A DNA stretch of 64,000 bases from Muribaculaceae bacterium. Its GTDB lineage: Bacteria > Bacteroidota > Bacteroidia > Bacteroidales > Muribaculaceae. Positions within the stretch are counted from its first letter, which is position 1, and every line of letters begins with the position of its first letter. The notes below the pieces were generated by a model. The model saw only the letters and a list, made by a program, of their open reading frames with translations. It did not search any database and was not told where the DNA came from. The DNA lies in assembly GCA_022509185.1 (NCBI GenBank), contig JAFLTS010000011.1, positions 1-64,000 on the forward strand, read 5' to 3'. A program made the translations under genes and the position numbers. Shown piece by piece: positions 26,694-36,086 of this stretch.

Positions 26694-27589
26694 GATTGTA
26701 ACTTATTTTTAGAAGGTTCCATATGAATCCCTATATGCGTTTTAGATCCAAATCGTTTTTTAAGTTTCTTCTCTGCTAAAGTAGCTATCCTGTGAGCTTC
26801 ATTCAAAGATATTTGACCATCCATTAGAGTATGAGCTTCTATAGCAAGTCTATTTCCTATCTTACGGGTTTTGAGCATATGTACTCCATTGATACCTTCC
26901 ACAGATTTAAGTAATTGTTTTATTTCTTTCTCAGTCTCTATTGGAAGTGCCTTTTCCAGAAGTTCATCCAAACTTGGTTTTACAATATCATAACCGGACT
27001 TACATATATAGAAGCTTACTAAAATAGCAGCCAATGGATCAAGAATCAAACCATTTTCTCCCAAGAACATGGAGCCTGCCACACCTATAAGTGTCGCAAT
27101 TGAGGAAAAGGCATCGGAACGATGGTGCCATGCATTAGCTTTAAGTATGGGGGAATCTATTTTCTTACTATGGTGTAATGTATATCGGTAAACTCCCTCT
27201 TTTAATATAATAGAAAGAATGGCTGCAATTAATGCAATTACTCCTGGCCGCTCTCCTTTTTCTCCCTGAAAGAAAGATATACAATCCTTGACTCCGGCGA
27301 TCATAATTCCCAAACCAACAATTATAAGAATACAACCTACAATTAATGTAGCCAGAGTTTCAAATTTTCCGTGCCCATATTGATGATCACGATCTATCGG
27401 TTTAGAGGCAGCTTTTACAAATATGAAAATAATTGCATCCGTAACCAAGTCGGATAACGAGTGAACAGCATCGGCTACCATTGCAGAACTTCGTCCCACA
27501 ATACCGGCAACAAATTTAAAAATAGTAAGTGTAACGTTTACAATAGTGCCGATTGCTGTGACTTTGTAAATTTCCTTTTCCCGGTTCAC
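26690..27589 (-). CDS. Cation diffusion facilitator (CDF) family metal transporter
   Basis: 299 residues, six membrane segments and a cytoplasmic C-terminal domain. The transport site reads HxxxD in both segments (VHSLSD and HHRSD), as in zinc/cadmium-type CDFs, and the tail ends with GIHMEP. It probably exports a divalent metal by proton exchange. It sits between arsA and acr3, overlapping acr3 by four bases, an unusual position for a divalent metal transporter in an arsenic operon. Confidence 0.88.
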   Translation of the reverse strand: MNREKEIYKVTAIGTIVNVTLTIFKFVAGIVGRSSAMVADAVHSLSDLVTDAIIFIFVKAASKPIDRDHQYGHGKFETLATLIVGCILIIVGLGIMIAGVKDCISFFQGEKGERPGVIALIAAILSIILKEGVYRYTLHHSKKIDSPILKANAWHHRSDAFSSIATLIGVAGSMFLGENGLILDPLAAILVSFYICKSGYDIVKPSLDELLEKALPIETEKEIKQLLKSVEGINGVHMLKTRKIGNRLAIEAHTLMDGQISLNEAHRIATLAEKKLKKRFGSKTHIGIHMEPSKNKLQS

Positions 27590-27600
27590 AATTTGTTTTA

Positions 27601-29325
27601 TTATTTCTTAATATCCGCAATTTCCCATGGAACAAGGGATAGATTATTGTCTGAAAGACTGCGGACTTTGTCGATCCAAGGTTTTTCGCCTTTGGCCCGA
27701 GCTCTTAGAAATGAATTGTTAGTATCCGTTAATGATAATGTTTGATTAATAATCCACCATTTATTATTTATTCCTGCTCTTTTTAAATCTTTTTGCAGAC
27801 GTTCGGCTTCATAAACGGGAGTTGCTTCCGGTAAAGTCACAATCACCACTTCTGTTTCTTTCTTATCTCTAAGTCTTGGCAATAGCTTCTTCACAGACTC
27901 CGGAATATCCCCATGAGTTCTTTCAACTTCCCGGTGGTAACTCTGCGTTGCATCTAACAATAAAAGAGTATGACCTGTTGGAGCCGTGTCTATCACTACA
28001 ATTTCATCATCAGCTTTATCTACTATTTCAGCAAAAGCTCTGAAAACAGCTATTTCCTGAGTACAAGGAGACCGGAGATCTTCCTCAATGTATTCCATAT
28101 CTTCCTCAGACATGGTAGTTCTGGCTTTTACCCTAACTTCATTCTTATAGTTTTCCAATACTTCCTCTTCATCAATCTTACTCATAGTAATTCCTTGGTC
28201 CTTCATTGCTGAATAGTCAAGATGATTCGCAGGATCTGTAGTGGTCAGATGAACCTTGTTTCCTTTAGACCTAAGTTGTTTCGCTATTTCTGTCGCAATG
28301 GTGGTCTTCCCTACACCACCTTTACCCATTGTGAATATTACTCTTTTCCCCGTTTGGCTTAAATCGTCAACAAGTTGCTTTAAGGTAAAGAAATCTTTAG
28401 GTATCTGGTATTCTTCGTTAGAAATTACTACGTCACTTACCAGCATTTCACGAATATTAGCTATATCAGATATATTGTAAGAACGAAGGGGAACAAAAAA
28501 AGTCGGTAATTCCTTCAAGGTTTCCGGAATATCTTTCAAAGCATTCCGTTGACGTTCATACATTTCAGAGGTTACTTTATCAAACTTATCATTCTTCTCC
28601 AGAAGTGCGTTAATTACTAAGATCTGATTATTGACTCCAAGAAGTTTAAGTTCCCGGGAAGAACGGGCTGCCTCTTTTAAAGGAGAAACCTCCGGACGAC
28701 TTACAAGCACCAGTCGGGTTAGATTTGAGTCTGATAAGGTATTAACCGCCTTTTTATATACCTCTTTTCTTTTTTCAAGACCTGATAATTGTCCCAGGCA
28801 TGAGGCTCCATGCGTGCTTTCGCTAATGAATGTACTCCAGGCAGAGGGCAACTGAAGCATTCTTAAGGTATGTCCGGTTGGAGCAGTATCAAAGATAATA
28901 TGATCATATTCTGCCGCCTTTTCAACTGAAGTGATAAAATCTGAAAATTCATTAAAAGCAGCTATTTCTACCGTACATGACCCGGACAATTGTTCTTCCA
29001 TATTTTTGATTACACTTTCGGGCAATTTTCCTCTAAAAGGCGCTATGACACTTTCACGATATTCGGCTGCAGCCTCTTCCGGATCAAGATTCACAACAGT
29101 AAGTCCTGGAACTTCCTTTATTTTTTTGCCATATCCGTTAAGTTCCTGGCCGAATACATCCTGGAGATTTGATGCAGTATCTGTACTTATCAGTAAAATA
29201 TTTTTCCCTTGGTCTGCAAGACTTATTGCGGTGGCACAAGCAATAGAAGTCTTGCCTACACCTCCTTTGCCTGTAAAGAAAATATATTTAGTCCGTTCTG
29301 CTTCATTTACACTGAATTGCTTCAT
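27601..29325 (-). CDS. arsA: Arsenical pump ATPase ArsA
   Basis: Start chosen at MKQFSVNEAERTKYIFFTGKGG (574 residues), the usual length and beginning; an upstream ATG at 29376 would overlap arsD. Two homologous halves each carry a GKGGVGKT P-loop, a cysteine that binds arsenite (GSCTVEIAAF and SPCTQEIAVF), and DTAPTGHT. ArsA powers arsenite export and receives arsenite from ArsD; both are encoded here, upstream of acr3. Confidence 0.93.
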   Translation of the reverse strand: MKQFSVNEAERTKYIFFTGKGGVGKTSIACATAISLADQGKNILLISTDTASNLQDVFGQELNGYGKKIKEVPGLTVVNLDPEEAAAEYRESVIAPFRGKLPESVIKNMEEQLSGSCTVEIAAFNEFSDFITSVEKAAEYDHIIFDTAPTGHTLRMLQLPSAWSTFISESTHGASCLGQLSGLEKRKEVYKKAVNTLSDSNLTRLVLVSRPEVSPLKEAARSSRELKLLGVNNQILVINALLEKNDKFDKVTSEMYERQRNALKDIPETLKELPTFFVPLRSYNISDIANIREMLVSDVVISNEEYQIPKDFFTLKQLVDDLSQTGKRVIFTMGKGGVGKTTIATEIAKQLRSKGNKVHLTTTDPANHLDYSAMKDQGITMSKIDEEEVLENYKNEVRVKARTTMSEEDMEYIEEDLRSPCTQEIAVFRAFAEIVDKADDEIVVIDTAPTGHTLLLLDATQSYHREVERTHGDIPESVKKLLPRLRDKKETEVVIVTLPEATPVYEAERLQKDLKRAGINNKWWIINQTLSLTDTNNSFLRARAKGEKPWIDKVRSLSDNNLSLVPWEIADIKK

Positions 29326-29366
29326 TCTATCAATACTATAATTATACCTAAAATAACCTACTCTTT

Positions 29367-29753
29367 TCAACAGCAATAATCAGAACTATCGCAACAATCT
29401 TTCTTTTCATCATGTTTAACCTTTTCTTCATGAATGGGCATAAAATCAAGATTTATGCCACTCCAATCAGCAATCTGTTTTGTAGTAGGATATTCTCCTG
29501 TAACCGCTACTTCTCCATCTACCAACGTTATAGGTAGTACTTCCACTCCTTTAGATTGCAACAGATCATTTACTTTTGTATTGGTGACGTAGATCATTGG
29601 TTCATCTTTAAGATTATGACGTATAATGTTAATCCCTTTCTTTTTGAGCGTGTCAACAATCACTGCAATTCTCATCAGATTAGGATCAATATTGGTTCCA
29701 CATAAACCGGTCGGGCAACACATTGCCGGGTCAAAAATTTCTATAGTCTTCAT
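29367..29753 (-). CDS. arsD: Arsenic metallochaperone ArsD
   Basis: 128 residues. The arsenite-binding triad Cys12, Cys13 and Cys18 is present (MCCPTGLCG), and the C-terminus has two vicinal pairs (Cys120-Cys121, Cys127-Cys128) like longer ArsD proteins. It transfers arsenite to ArsA, encoded directly downstream. The 165-base gap before it, unusual inside this compact operon, holds a diverged repeat (29778-29912). Confidence 0.93.
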   Translation of the reverse strand: MKTIEIFDPAMCCPTGLCGTNIDPNLMRIAVIVDTLKKKGINIIRHNLKDEPMIYVTNTKVNDLLQSKGVEVLPITLVDGEVAVTGEYPTTKQIADWSGINLDFMPIHEEKVKHDEKKDCCDSSDYCC

Positions 29754-29777
29754 ATTTTTTCATTTTATTTATGATTA

Positions 29778-29912
29778 ACCATATAATACCCAAGACTCTC
29801 ATGGGCATGGTGTGATATGTCTTCTCACAAAAAAACTTCGGCTTTGTCAGACTTCACTCGCAACATATCTACATTTTGACGGTATAATCATTGTTAAACT
29901 ATTTTTGATCCA
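29778..29912. repeat. Dispersed repeat, copy A (within the ars operon)
   Basis: Aligns over about 130 bases to 39763-39896. Shared blocks include TATGTCTTCT, TCAAAAA/ACAAAAA, GCTTT-TGT-AGAC, CTAC-TTTTGACGGT-TAAT and TATTTTTG. In both copies TTTTG, 21 bases and TATTTTTG are kept, the Bacteroides promoter spacing, on the + strand. In copy B the left end codes for the start of a membrane protein; in copy A that frame is broken, so this may be a gene relic. Confidence 0.6.
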
Positions 29913-29918
29913 TCATTT

Positions 29919-30155
29919 TTATTTAATGCTTGTTAAGATGGTTTTTATCTTATCATAAGATTGGGGCCCTTTTGCAACAACTTTTTCATCTATGACTATA
30001 GCGGGAAGAGATAATACATTGTAACTAATAATTTTTATAAGGTCTTCTTCCTTAATAACAGTTGCTTCTAATTCCAAATCCTTTACGACTTCCTGAACTA
30101 TATTATAAAGCGCCTTGCAGGAAGAGCATCCACTTCCTAAAACTTTTATTTCCAT
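29919..30155 (-). CDS. arsE: Small thioredoxin-fold protein (ArsE-like)
   Basis: 78 residues with a CSSC redox pair near the N-terminus (GSGCSSCKALYN) and LPAIVIDEKVVAKG, typical of the small thioredoxin-like proteins of organoarsenical (arsEFG) clusters. ArsE and ArsF together are reported to reduce the nitro group of nitrophenyl arsenicals. It lies 11 bases after arsG in the operon. Confidence 0.75.
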   Translation of the reverse strand: MEIKVLGSGCSSCKALYNIVQEVVKDLELEATVIKEEDLIKIISYNVLSLPAIVIDEKVVAKGPQSYDKIKTILTSIK

Positions 30156-30166
30156 TTTTCTTCTGT

Positions 30167-30874
30167 TTATAAATACATCAAATACCCATAATAGAGCCCT
30201 ATAATAAGAAAAAGAATTCCGACAAAAAGATTAAGCCATTTTTGTATTATCTGAATCTTACCATAGAATTTGCTTAGATTCTGTACGCTAAATGCCAATA
30301 ACCATGCTACAGCTAAAACCGGCAAAGCAGTTGCAAATGCGTAAATCACCGGCAAGAACCATCCTGAAGTGGAAGATATCGATAAAGGTATCAACATTCC
30401 GAAATAAAACATACCGCTTGAGGGACAAAATACCAAAGCAAACAAAGCACCAAGCAGAAAAGCACCCCAGCCTCCTTTCTTTGCATATGTTTCTCCCGGC
30501 TGTTTTAATCCGAAATTTGGAAGATTAAGTTTATGTCCCCATAACATAAACAGACCAATTAAAATCAAAATTGGACTAATAAGTAATTCACCAAATTTGG
30601 AAACATATTTTTGGACTCCAAAAATACTTGCTCCTTCCTCCAAAATGGAAATAAGTATTATTCCTAAAGCCGTATAAGCCAAAATACGGCCAAAGGTATA
30701 TAATACACCCTTTACAAAAATTGTCTTCCTGTTTTCAATATCTCTGCTTATGTATCCTATAGAGGCTATATTGGTGGCAAGAGGACACGGTGATATCGCT
30801 GTTAATAACCCTAATAAGAAAGCTATTAAAACAGGAGCTGTAGCATTATCCAGCAAACCATTTAACCATTCCAT
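30167..30874 (-). CDS. arsG: ArsG-family aromatic arsenical efflux permease (CcdA/DsbD-like)
   Basis: 235 residues, six or seven membrane segments, with CcdA-like cysteines in TAISPCPLAT and LVFCPSSGMF. The family (ArsG) was described in Shewanella ArsEFG as exporting trivalent aminophenyl arsenicals. It overlaps arsF by one base and is followed by arsE. A general DsbD-type role in passing electrons outward is the alternative. Confidence 0.8.
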   Translation of the reverse strand: MEWLNGLLDNATAPVLIAFLLGLLTAISPCPLATNIASIGYISRDIENRKTIFVKGVLYTFGRILAYTALGIILISILEEGASIFGVQKYVSKFGELLISPILILIGLFMLWGHKLNLPNFGLKQPGETYAKKGGWGAFLLGALFALVFCPSSGMFYFGMLIPLSISSTSGWFLPVIYAFATALPVLAVAWLLAFSVQNLSKFYGKIQIIQKWLNLFVGILFLIIGLYYGYLMYL

Positions 30875-31323
30875 TAGTCAAGAAAACTCTTTATCTGATC
30901 TATTATTCCTTGTTTATAGATTTGTCTGTTATTTTTGGCATTACGAAATCCAAAAGATGTCATATCAATTTTTTCCGTTCTTTCCTGATTATTATTCACT
31001 ATATATAGTGCCGATGACGAAACCTCAAACAAGTCTGCAAATTTTTCTCCTTCTTTAGTGGTTATATCAATTGATTTAAAAATTATACTTCCATCTTTAA
31101 TTTTATCAGAAAACGCACTGTCAACAGCTTCTTTTGCAAATTTTTCCATTGCAACACATTTACTGCATCTTTGTTTACCATAGAAGTATATTACTTCGAT
31201 TCCTGCATTTGAAGATTCCAAAATATTTTCAGAATTTTCTTCATTAGATTGCCTTTTGCAGGATACAATAAATAACAAACCTATTAATGATAAAATAAAT
31301 ATTTTTAAATTTCTTGCCCTCAT
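30874..31323 (-). CDS. arsF: ArsF-family lipoprotein (nitrophenyl arsenical reductase subunit)
   Basis: 149 residues with a lipoprotein signal (LLFIVSCKRQ) and a thioredoxin-like domain whose active site is CSKC (YFYGKQRCSKCVAM). Known ArsF proteins work with ArsE in reducing nitro-substituted aromatic arsenicals. The gene follows arsR by 48 bases and overlaps arsG. Confidence 0.8.
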   Translation of the reverse strand: MRARNLKIFILSLIGLLFIVSCKRQSNEENSENILESSNAGIEVIYFYGKQRCSKCVAMEKFAKEAVDSAFSDKIKDGSIIFKSIDITTKEGEKFADLFEVSSSALYIVNNNQERTEKIDMTSFGFRNAKNNRQIYKQGIIDQIKSFLD

Positions 31324-31371
31324 TCCTCTTATATAGTTTTTTCTTATGGAAGTAGTCCTAGAAGATTACTG

Positions 31372-31695
31372 TTAACAACAACTGCTATTCTTTTCAATAG
31401 GATTCTCTTTGAAAAAAGAATTGAACATTGAATGAGCTTTCTCCCAATTCTCATTATTGATACAATATCTTACCTTGGGAGGTTCAATAGTACCTTGGAT
31501 TAAACCGGCTTCTTTTAATTCTGAAAGATGGTTGGATACAGTCGGTTTTGAAACATTCAAAACTTCATGTATTTCCCCGAAGAAACATTCTTTCTGTTTT
31601 GCAAGAAAACTAAGTATCGCCACTCTTGTAGGATGCCCTAAAGCTTTCGCTATTCGTGCAAGTCTTTCCTGATCTTTTGTTATTTCTATTTTCAT
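31372..31695 (-). CDS. arsR: ArsR arsenic-responsive repressor
   Basis: 107 residues. Winged HTH with KALGHPTRVAILSFL and VSKPTVSNHLSELKEAGLI. Cysteines at 37, 78, 106 and 107 could ligate arsenite, with the vicinal pair at the C-terminus. It is first in the minus-strand operon; an inverted repeat overlies its promoter (31699-31727). Confidence 0.9.
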   Translation of the reverse strand: MKIEITKDQERLARIAKALGHPTRVAILSFLAKQKECFFGEIHEVLNVSKPTVSNHLSELKEAGLIQGTIEPPKVRYCINNENWEKAHSMFNSFFKENPIEKNSSCC

Positions 31696-31698
31696 ATC

Positions 31699-31727
31699 TT
31701 ATTAGTTGTTAGCGAAATTACTAATAA
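31699..31727. promoter_or_regulatory. Candidate ArsR operator
   Basis: TTATTAGT (31699-31706) and ACTAATAA (31720-31727) form an inverted repeat with a 13-base spacer just upstream of the arsR start codon, the usual autoregulatory position. Confidence 0.55.
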
Positions 31728-31828
31728 TATCTATACAAATCAAATTTTTGAATTTATTATAAATCTAAAAAATTTTATTAACAATATTAAATCACTGATT
31801 TCTTGATAGTTAACATTTTTACCCTTGA

Positions 31829-32392
31829 TTATTCTATCCATTTAATAAATCTGGCAGGAACTCCTCCTACAATAGAATTGGCTTCAACATCTTTATTTAC
31901 TACTGCGCCGGCCGCAACAACTGCATTATCACCAATCTTAACTCCGGAAAGAAGGGTAGAATTAGATCCTATCCATACGTTATCTCCAATTTCAATTTTC
32001 TTAGGTATACAAATTTGTCTTTTATAAGGGTTAAGGTCATGATTTAGAGTGGCAAAGACAACATTATGACCTATAAGACAACCGTCTCCAATCCATATAC
32101 CACCCTGATCCTGAAATTGGCAACACGCATTAATAAATACATTATCTCCGACATGGATATTTCTTCCAAAATCTGTATAAAAAGGTGGGAAAACCCTAAG
32201 ATTTTCAGGTACTTTATAACCAAAGAGATTAGATAATAATTCTCTAATTTCATCCATCGTATGGTAGCTACCATTTAATTTAAAGGTAATTTTTCGGGCC
32301 TCATCACTTTGGCGGTTCAATACATCAAAAATTTCAGGTGTATCTAATGGCTTCCCTGTTTCTGCATATTTCTTAAATTCTTCTATAGTCAT
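31829..32392 (-). CDS. Sugar O-acetyltransferase (hexapeptide repeat family)
   Basis: 187 residues: an N-terminal helical part (mac domain) and left-handed beta-helix repeats (GDNVFINACCQFQDQGG, IGDNVWIGSNSTLLSGVKIGDNAVVAAGAVV) with a GHNVVFATLNHD catalytic loop. These trimeric cytoplasmic enzymes acetylate sugars such as maltose or galactosides with acetyl-CoA. Monocistronic. Confidence 0.9.
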   Translation of the reverse strand: MTIEEFKKYAETGKPLDTPEIFDVLNRQSDEARKITFKLNGSYHTMDEIRELLSNLFGYKVPENLRVFPPFYTDFGRNIHVGDNVFINACCQFQDQGGIWIGDGCLIGHNVVFATLNHDLNPYKRQICIPKKIEIGDNVWIGSNSTLLSGVKIGDNAVVAAGAVVNKDVEANSIVGGVPARFIKWIE

Positions 32393-32730
32393 ATTTTATG
32401 GATTTTAATTTATTTCTAAAATTATGAATAATTCAGACAATGGTCTTCAAATCACAAAAAAATTTTTCCTTTTTTATGGATAAAACACAAATGCTTACTA
32501 TAAATTATTGTGAATTTATCTTCTTTGGTAATTAAAGAATTTCTATCTTGAAATCCAATTTGAAGTCTCGTCCTGTTTAATGGTAAAACTGATATCAATA
32601 TGGTAATAGTTTCTTTTCATAATTCCTTTATTCCTTTCCCAATTTATTGTTCAAAATAGGTAATTTACTTTCTCCATTATTGAAATAATGAAATAGGAAT
32701 TAACGTTAAACAATAAAATTAAAAACCAAA
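32393..32730. other. Intergenic spacer
   Basis: AT-rich, about 340 bases, between divergent acetyltransferase and DUF3089 genes. No RNA gene, strong palindrome or clear promoter box is seen. Confidence 0.35.
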
Positions 32731-33789
32731 ATGAAAAAATTTTTATATTTAGGAATCTTCCTTTTATCTTTTTCCACCTTCGCATGCTCAAATGATAAGG
32801 AACCGACTGACGGGGATAAAGATTTATCATCAATAATTCCGGAAGATTTGAAAGACGTTCCAGGAATTGAAAAATTTGAAACATCGATAGACTATTCAAA
32901 TAATAATTTTTGGATTGCCCGACCGGAAAATCCTGACAAAGATATAGATGTGATTTATTACTATCCAACTGCTTATTTTAGTGACGATATCACTAAATGT
33001 GTCATAAGCGATATTGATGATGATGGAATGATCACGAAAGGGACAAATTTTGTCAATACCAATTGTTTGGTTTTCAGTGAAACTTGTAATGTATTTGCTC
33101 CTCTTTACAGACAGTCAGATGTTTCTTATGCAGCCGGTCTTGATGATAATACATTCAATTCTTTTATGAATTTTACCTCATCACAAGATCCTACGGAAGC
33201 AATTGATTTCTATTTCGAGAATTTAAATAATGGGCGCCCTTTTATTCTCGCGGGACATTCTCAAGGATCTGCCACACTGATGAAACTTTTGGAAAATTAT
33301 TTCTCAAAACACCCGGAATATCTTGATAGAATGGTTGCAGCCTATTCCATAGGATTTAGTGTTACAAAGGAATTCCTTGATTCCCATAAATATCTGAAAT
33401 TTGCAGAAAATGCTAATGACACCGGTGTTATTGTCAGCTGGAATACTGAAGGACCTGGAAATAAGAATGCTAATAATTTTGTAGTGGAAAAAGGTGCGGT
33501 AAGCATCAATCCTTTAAATTGGAAACGTGATGAAACATACGCTCCAATTTCCGAGAATTTAGGATCTTATATAAATGGACAGACTGTAGTAGGAATAGCT
33601 GATGCGCAATTAGACCTTGAAAGAGGTGTTGTGGTCGTTACATCTGAAGAAGCTAAAAAATATGTTATGGCAGAACAGTTCCAAAGTATATTTGGTCCTG
33701 AAAGTTACCATGGCCAGGATTATGGTTTTTTTCAAGAAAACTTAAAGAAAAATGTTGGAGACAGAATTAATGCCTATAAAAATAAATAA
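32731..33789 (+). CDS. DUF3089 lipoprotein (alpha/beta hydrolase-like)
   Basis: 352 residues. Lipoprotein signal (FSTFACSNDK, probable Cys19), then a DUF3089 domain with the nucleophile elbow AGHSQGS and the VIYYYPT, NVFAPLYRQ and SWNTEGPG stretches typical of the family. The hydrolase fold is known; the substrate is not. Probably on the outer membrane. Confidence 0.85.
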   Translation: MKKFLYLGIFLLSFSTFACSNDKEPTDGDKDLSSIIPEDLKDVPGIEKFETSIDYSNNNFWIARPENPDKDIDVIYYYPTAYFSDDITKCVISDIDDDGMITKGTNFVNTNCLVFSETCNVFAPLYRQSDVSYAAGLDDNTFNSFMNFTSSQDPTEAIDFYFENLNNGRPFILAGHSQGSATLMKLLENYFSKHPEYLDRMVAAYSIGFSVTKEFLDSHKYLKFAENANDTGVIVSWNTEGPGNKNANNFVVEKGAVSINPLNWKRDETYAPISENLGSYINGQTVVGIADAQLDLERGVVVVTSEEAKKYVMAEQFQSIFGPESYHGQDYGFFQENLKKNVGDRINAYKNK

Positions 33790-33804
33790 ATAAAACAATA
33801 CTCA

Positions 33805-33837
33805 AAAAAGCATCGGTTAAAAATACCGATGCTTTTT
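33805..33837 (+). terminator. Terminator after the DUF3089 gene
   Basis: AAAAAGCATCGGT and ACCGATGCTTTTT form a 13-bp stem around TAAAAAT, a good rho-independent terminator. Confidence 0.85.
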
Positions 33838-33949
33838 ATATCTATATATTAGCCTTGGACTTCGTTTTTCTATTTACGAATAAAATAGTGAAAAGACAAT
33901 GTTAATTCTTGTTTTGTCTTAGTGAAATTACTTGCTACCTACTTTAACA

Positions 33950-34675
33950 TTACGGTTTAAAATCCACGTTAGCTTTATGAGCCTGAGAATGTTGGTGTTC
34001 TCTTGGAATATAGTAACGTTTATTATCTTTTATAACATACGACCCTGTCTGATGAAAATTGAAAGGTATATTTGCAGCGATACATTGCTCTCTTAAATTC
34101 AAAACCCAGTTAAAATCAAGAGGGCGAGCATATTTGCCGGATTCTCCTCCAACGCTTACCTCTTCTATTAATTCCCGATCAAGGTATTTAAGGATATCTA
34201 TCTTTTCAATCATAGGAGCAACAATAATCATTCGGTGTTTTATAGGTAAAGAAAGGAATATAGGTAACCTATAATCAGCCCTGTCTTGATTTTCAACCGT
34301 GCAACCGACTGAGACATTATTCCATCCATCTCCCCAATCCGGAGGTAAACATTCTTTAAATCTATCAATCCTTTTTGTAAAAAAATAGAAGAAACAATCT
34401 TTTCTAATCCTTATTATATCCCAAATTTCAGATCTCCATTCATCGGCTTCTTCTATTAAAAGATCTGAGGTAAAACAAAGCCAGAATTCAGTATTAGAAG
34501 GAAATTTCCAATTCTTTTTTCTATCCTTTTTTATCGGTAGATAGAAAAAAGAGGTTTTCCTTACTTCATTCGTTGGAATCCGAGTTCCAAATGCTGTATC
34601 CTCTCGAAATACATAACAATGTCTACAGCCTGCACTAATTTTATGGCACCCATGCCAAGGATTCCAAATCGGCAT
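33950..34675 (-). CDS. DUF5131 (phage Gp37/Gp68-like) protein
   Basis: Start chosen at MPIWNPWHGC (241 residues), the family's conserved beginning; the next gene ends one base upstream. Cysteines in HGCHKISAGCRHCYVF resemble a radical SAM-like cluster site, followed by FTSDLL, FTKRIDRF and GGESG. Families of this type are found in phages and bacterial genomes with unknown function. It is coupled to a GNAT gene. Confidence 0.82.
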   Translation of the reverse strand: MPIWNPWHGCHKISAGCRHCYVFREDTAFGTRIPTNEVRKTSFFYLPIKKDRKKNWKFPSNTEFWLCFTSDLLIEEADEWRSEIWDIIRIRKDCFFYFFTKRIDRFKECLPPDWGDGWNNVSVGCTVENQDRADYRLPIFLSLPIKHRMIIVAPMIEKIDILKYLDRELIEEVSVGGESGKYARPLDFNWVLNLREQCIAANIPFNFHQTGSYVIKDNKRYYIPREHQHSQAHKANVDFKP

Positions 34676-34676
34676 T

Positions 34677-35294
34677 TTATATACTTTTATATGATAAATG
34701 CAACATAGGTTCACCACAGAAGTTATTTATTCCATTCTCTGTAAAACCCAATTCTTTATACAATTTAAGGGCTTTTTCATTATGAGGTTCAACCAATAAA
34801 CCGTAAGACTTTCCCAAGTGTCTAAATTTTTCAATTGCTGATTTTATTAAAGATGAGGCAATTCCTTTTTTTCTATATTTTGGAATCACATATAAAGAAT
34901 CCAAATATATTTCCTTTGGGTTCGTCTCAGGTTCCCAATTATCTGCTTCTTCTATAGTGACATCCCAACCTAAAAGTTCATTGGCTTTGTTAATAAAATC
35001 TTTCCTCATTTCACGGTGATCTGTTCCATCATATCCTATTAAAGCTCCGACTCTCTCACCATTTTTATCAATTGCAAGCAATGCATTTTTGTAACTGTAT
35101 TGGGCCGTTTCAGTAGCTGCAAGGTCTGAAAAAAGCTTTATAACTTTAGGAAGGTTTTCTTCTCCTTCAGCCAACCCGATGCATAGATCTCTACCCATCG
35201 CTTCAGTTATGGTTCTGCCGATAAATGGAGCATCTTCCTTAATACCTTCTCTAATAAGAATCGTATTAATTACTTTATTTTCACATCCATTCAT
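34677..35294 (-). CDS. GNAT family N-acetyltransferase
   Basis: 205 residues with the acetyl-CoA binding motif YRKKGIASSLIKSA and the C-terminal KALKLYKELGF. Acetylates an unknown amine. Its stop is one base from the DUF5131 start, so the two are co-translated. Confidence 0.85.
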   Translation of the reverse strand: MNGCENKVINTILIREGIKEDAPFIGRTITEAMGRDLCIGLAEGEENLPKVIKLFSDLAATETAQYSYKNALLAIDKNGERVGALIGYDGTDHREMRKDFINKANELLGWDVTIEEADNWEPETNPKEIYLDSLYVIPKYRKKGIASSLIKSAIEKFRHLGKSYGLLVEPHNEKALKLYKELGFTENGINNFCGEPMLHLSYKSI

Positions 35295-35419
35295 AATTAT
35301 ATTACTCCCACAAAAATATTCTCAATTTTATCTCCCTTGTAGGTAAACTAATCTTGATTTAATCTTTCGGTAGTTGGTACTGTCTTAAAATTTATACCGT
35401 AAACCAATAATTTTTATAT

Positions 35420-36085
35420 TTATTTCTTTAAATTATCCTTTAAAATTTTGATTAAATCCCTGAAGTCGGCAATAACGAAATCAGCCCCTGTTTCTTTCAA
35501 TTCCGATTCTTTACCATTTCCATAAGTTACTCCACAAGTCCTAATTCCTGCTTTTTTACCCATTAGGATATCTACACTCATATCCCCTACCATAATTGTT
35601 TCATTATAATTCCAATCCTGATCGGATAAAATTTTATAAATGGATTCAGGTTCAGGTTTCCCTTTTGAAACATCATCACCTCCTAATAGATAACTAAAAT
35701 AGTCTTTTATCCCAAGTTTTTCTATCAATTCTTTAACAGATCTTTGGCTACGACTTGTAGCCACTGCCATTTGATAACCTTCATCTTTAAATTTTTTCAA
35801 AGTTTCTTTAACTTCGGGGAACGGTTCAATTGATATATAATCTTTTAATTCTTCAAAATTCTTTTTATAATCTTCAACAAAAGATTTAGAAATTCCTTTT
35901 AATGACGGCCAAAGTTTGTTAGGAATTTCATCAAGTCTTATACCTATTGTTGCCCTTATTTGATCTTCGTTCCTGAAAGGCAATCCCATACCTTTGATAG
36001 TTTTTTGCATTGTTGCTACAATAAGTTTTGATGTATCTGCCAATGTTCCGTCAAAATCAAATATAATATTTCTGATCTGTGTCAT
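35420..36085 (-). CDS. HAD-family phosphatase (phosphoglycolate phosphatase-like)
   Basis: 221 residues with motif I DFDGTLADTS, the motif II threonine AVATSRS, the motif III lysine GKPEP, and motif IV VGDMSVD. Cytoplasmic phosphatase of small metabolites; the specific substrate is not clear. It lies one base downstream of the SDR gene in the same operon. Confidence 0.9.
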   Translation of the reverse strand: MTQIRNIIFDFDGTLADTSKLIVATMQKTIKGMGLPFRNEDQIRATIGIRLDEIPNKLWPSLKGISKSFVEDYKKNFEELKDYISIEPFPEVKETLKKFKDEGYQMAVATSRSQRSVKELIEKLGIKDYFSYLLGGDDVSKGKPEPESIYKILSDQDWNYNETIMVGDMSVDILMGKKAGIRTCGVTYGNGKESELKETGADFVIADFRDLIKILKDNLKK

Positions 36086-36086
36086 T

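Noticed and set aside
29325-29376. Earlier arsA start overlapping arsD
   Set aside because: The extra 17 residues have no ArsA character; the Met before KQFSVNEAERTK gives the usual length.
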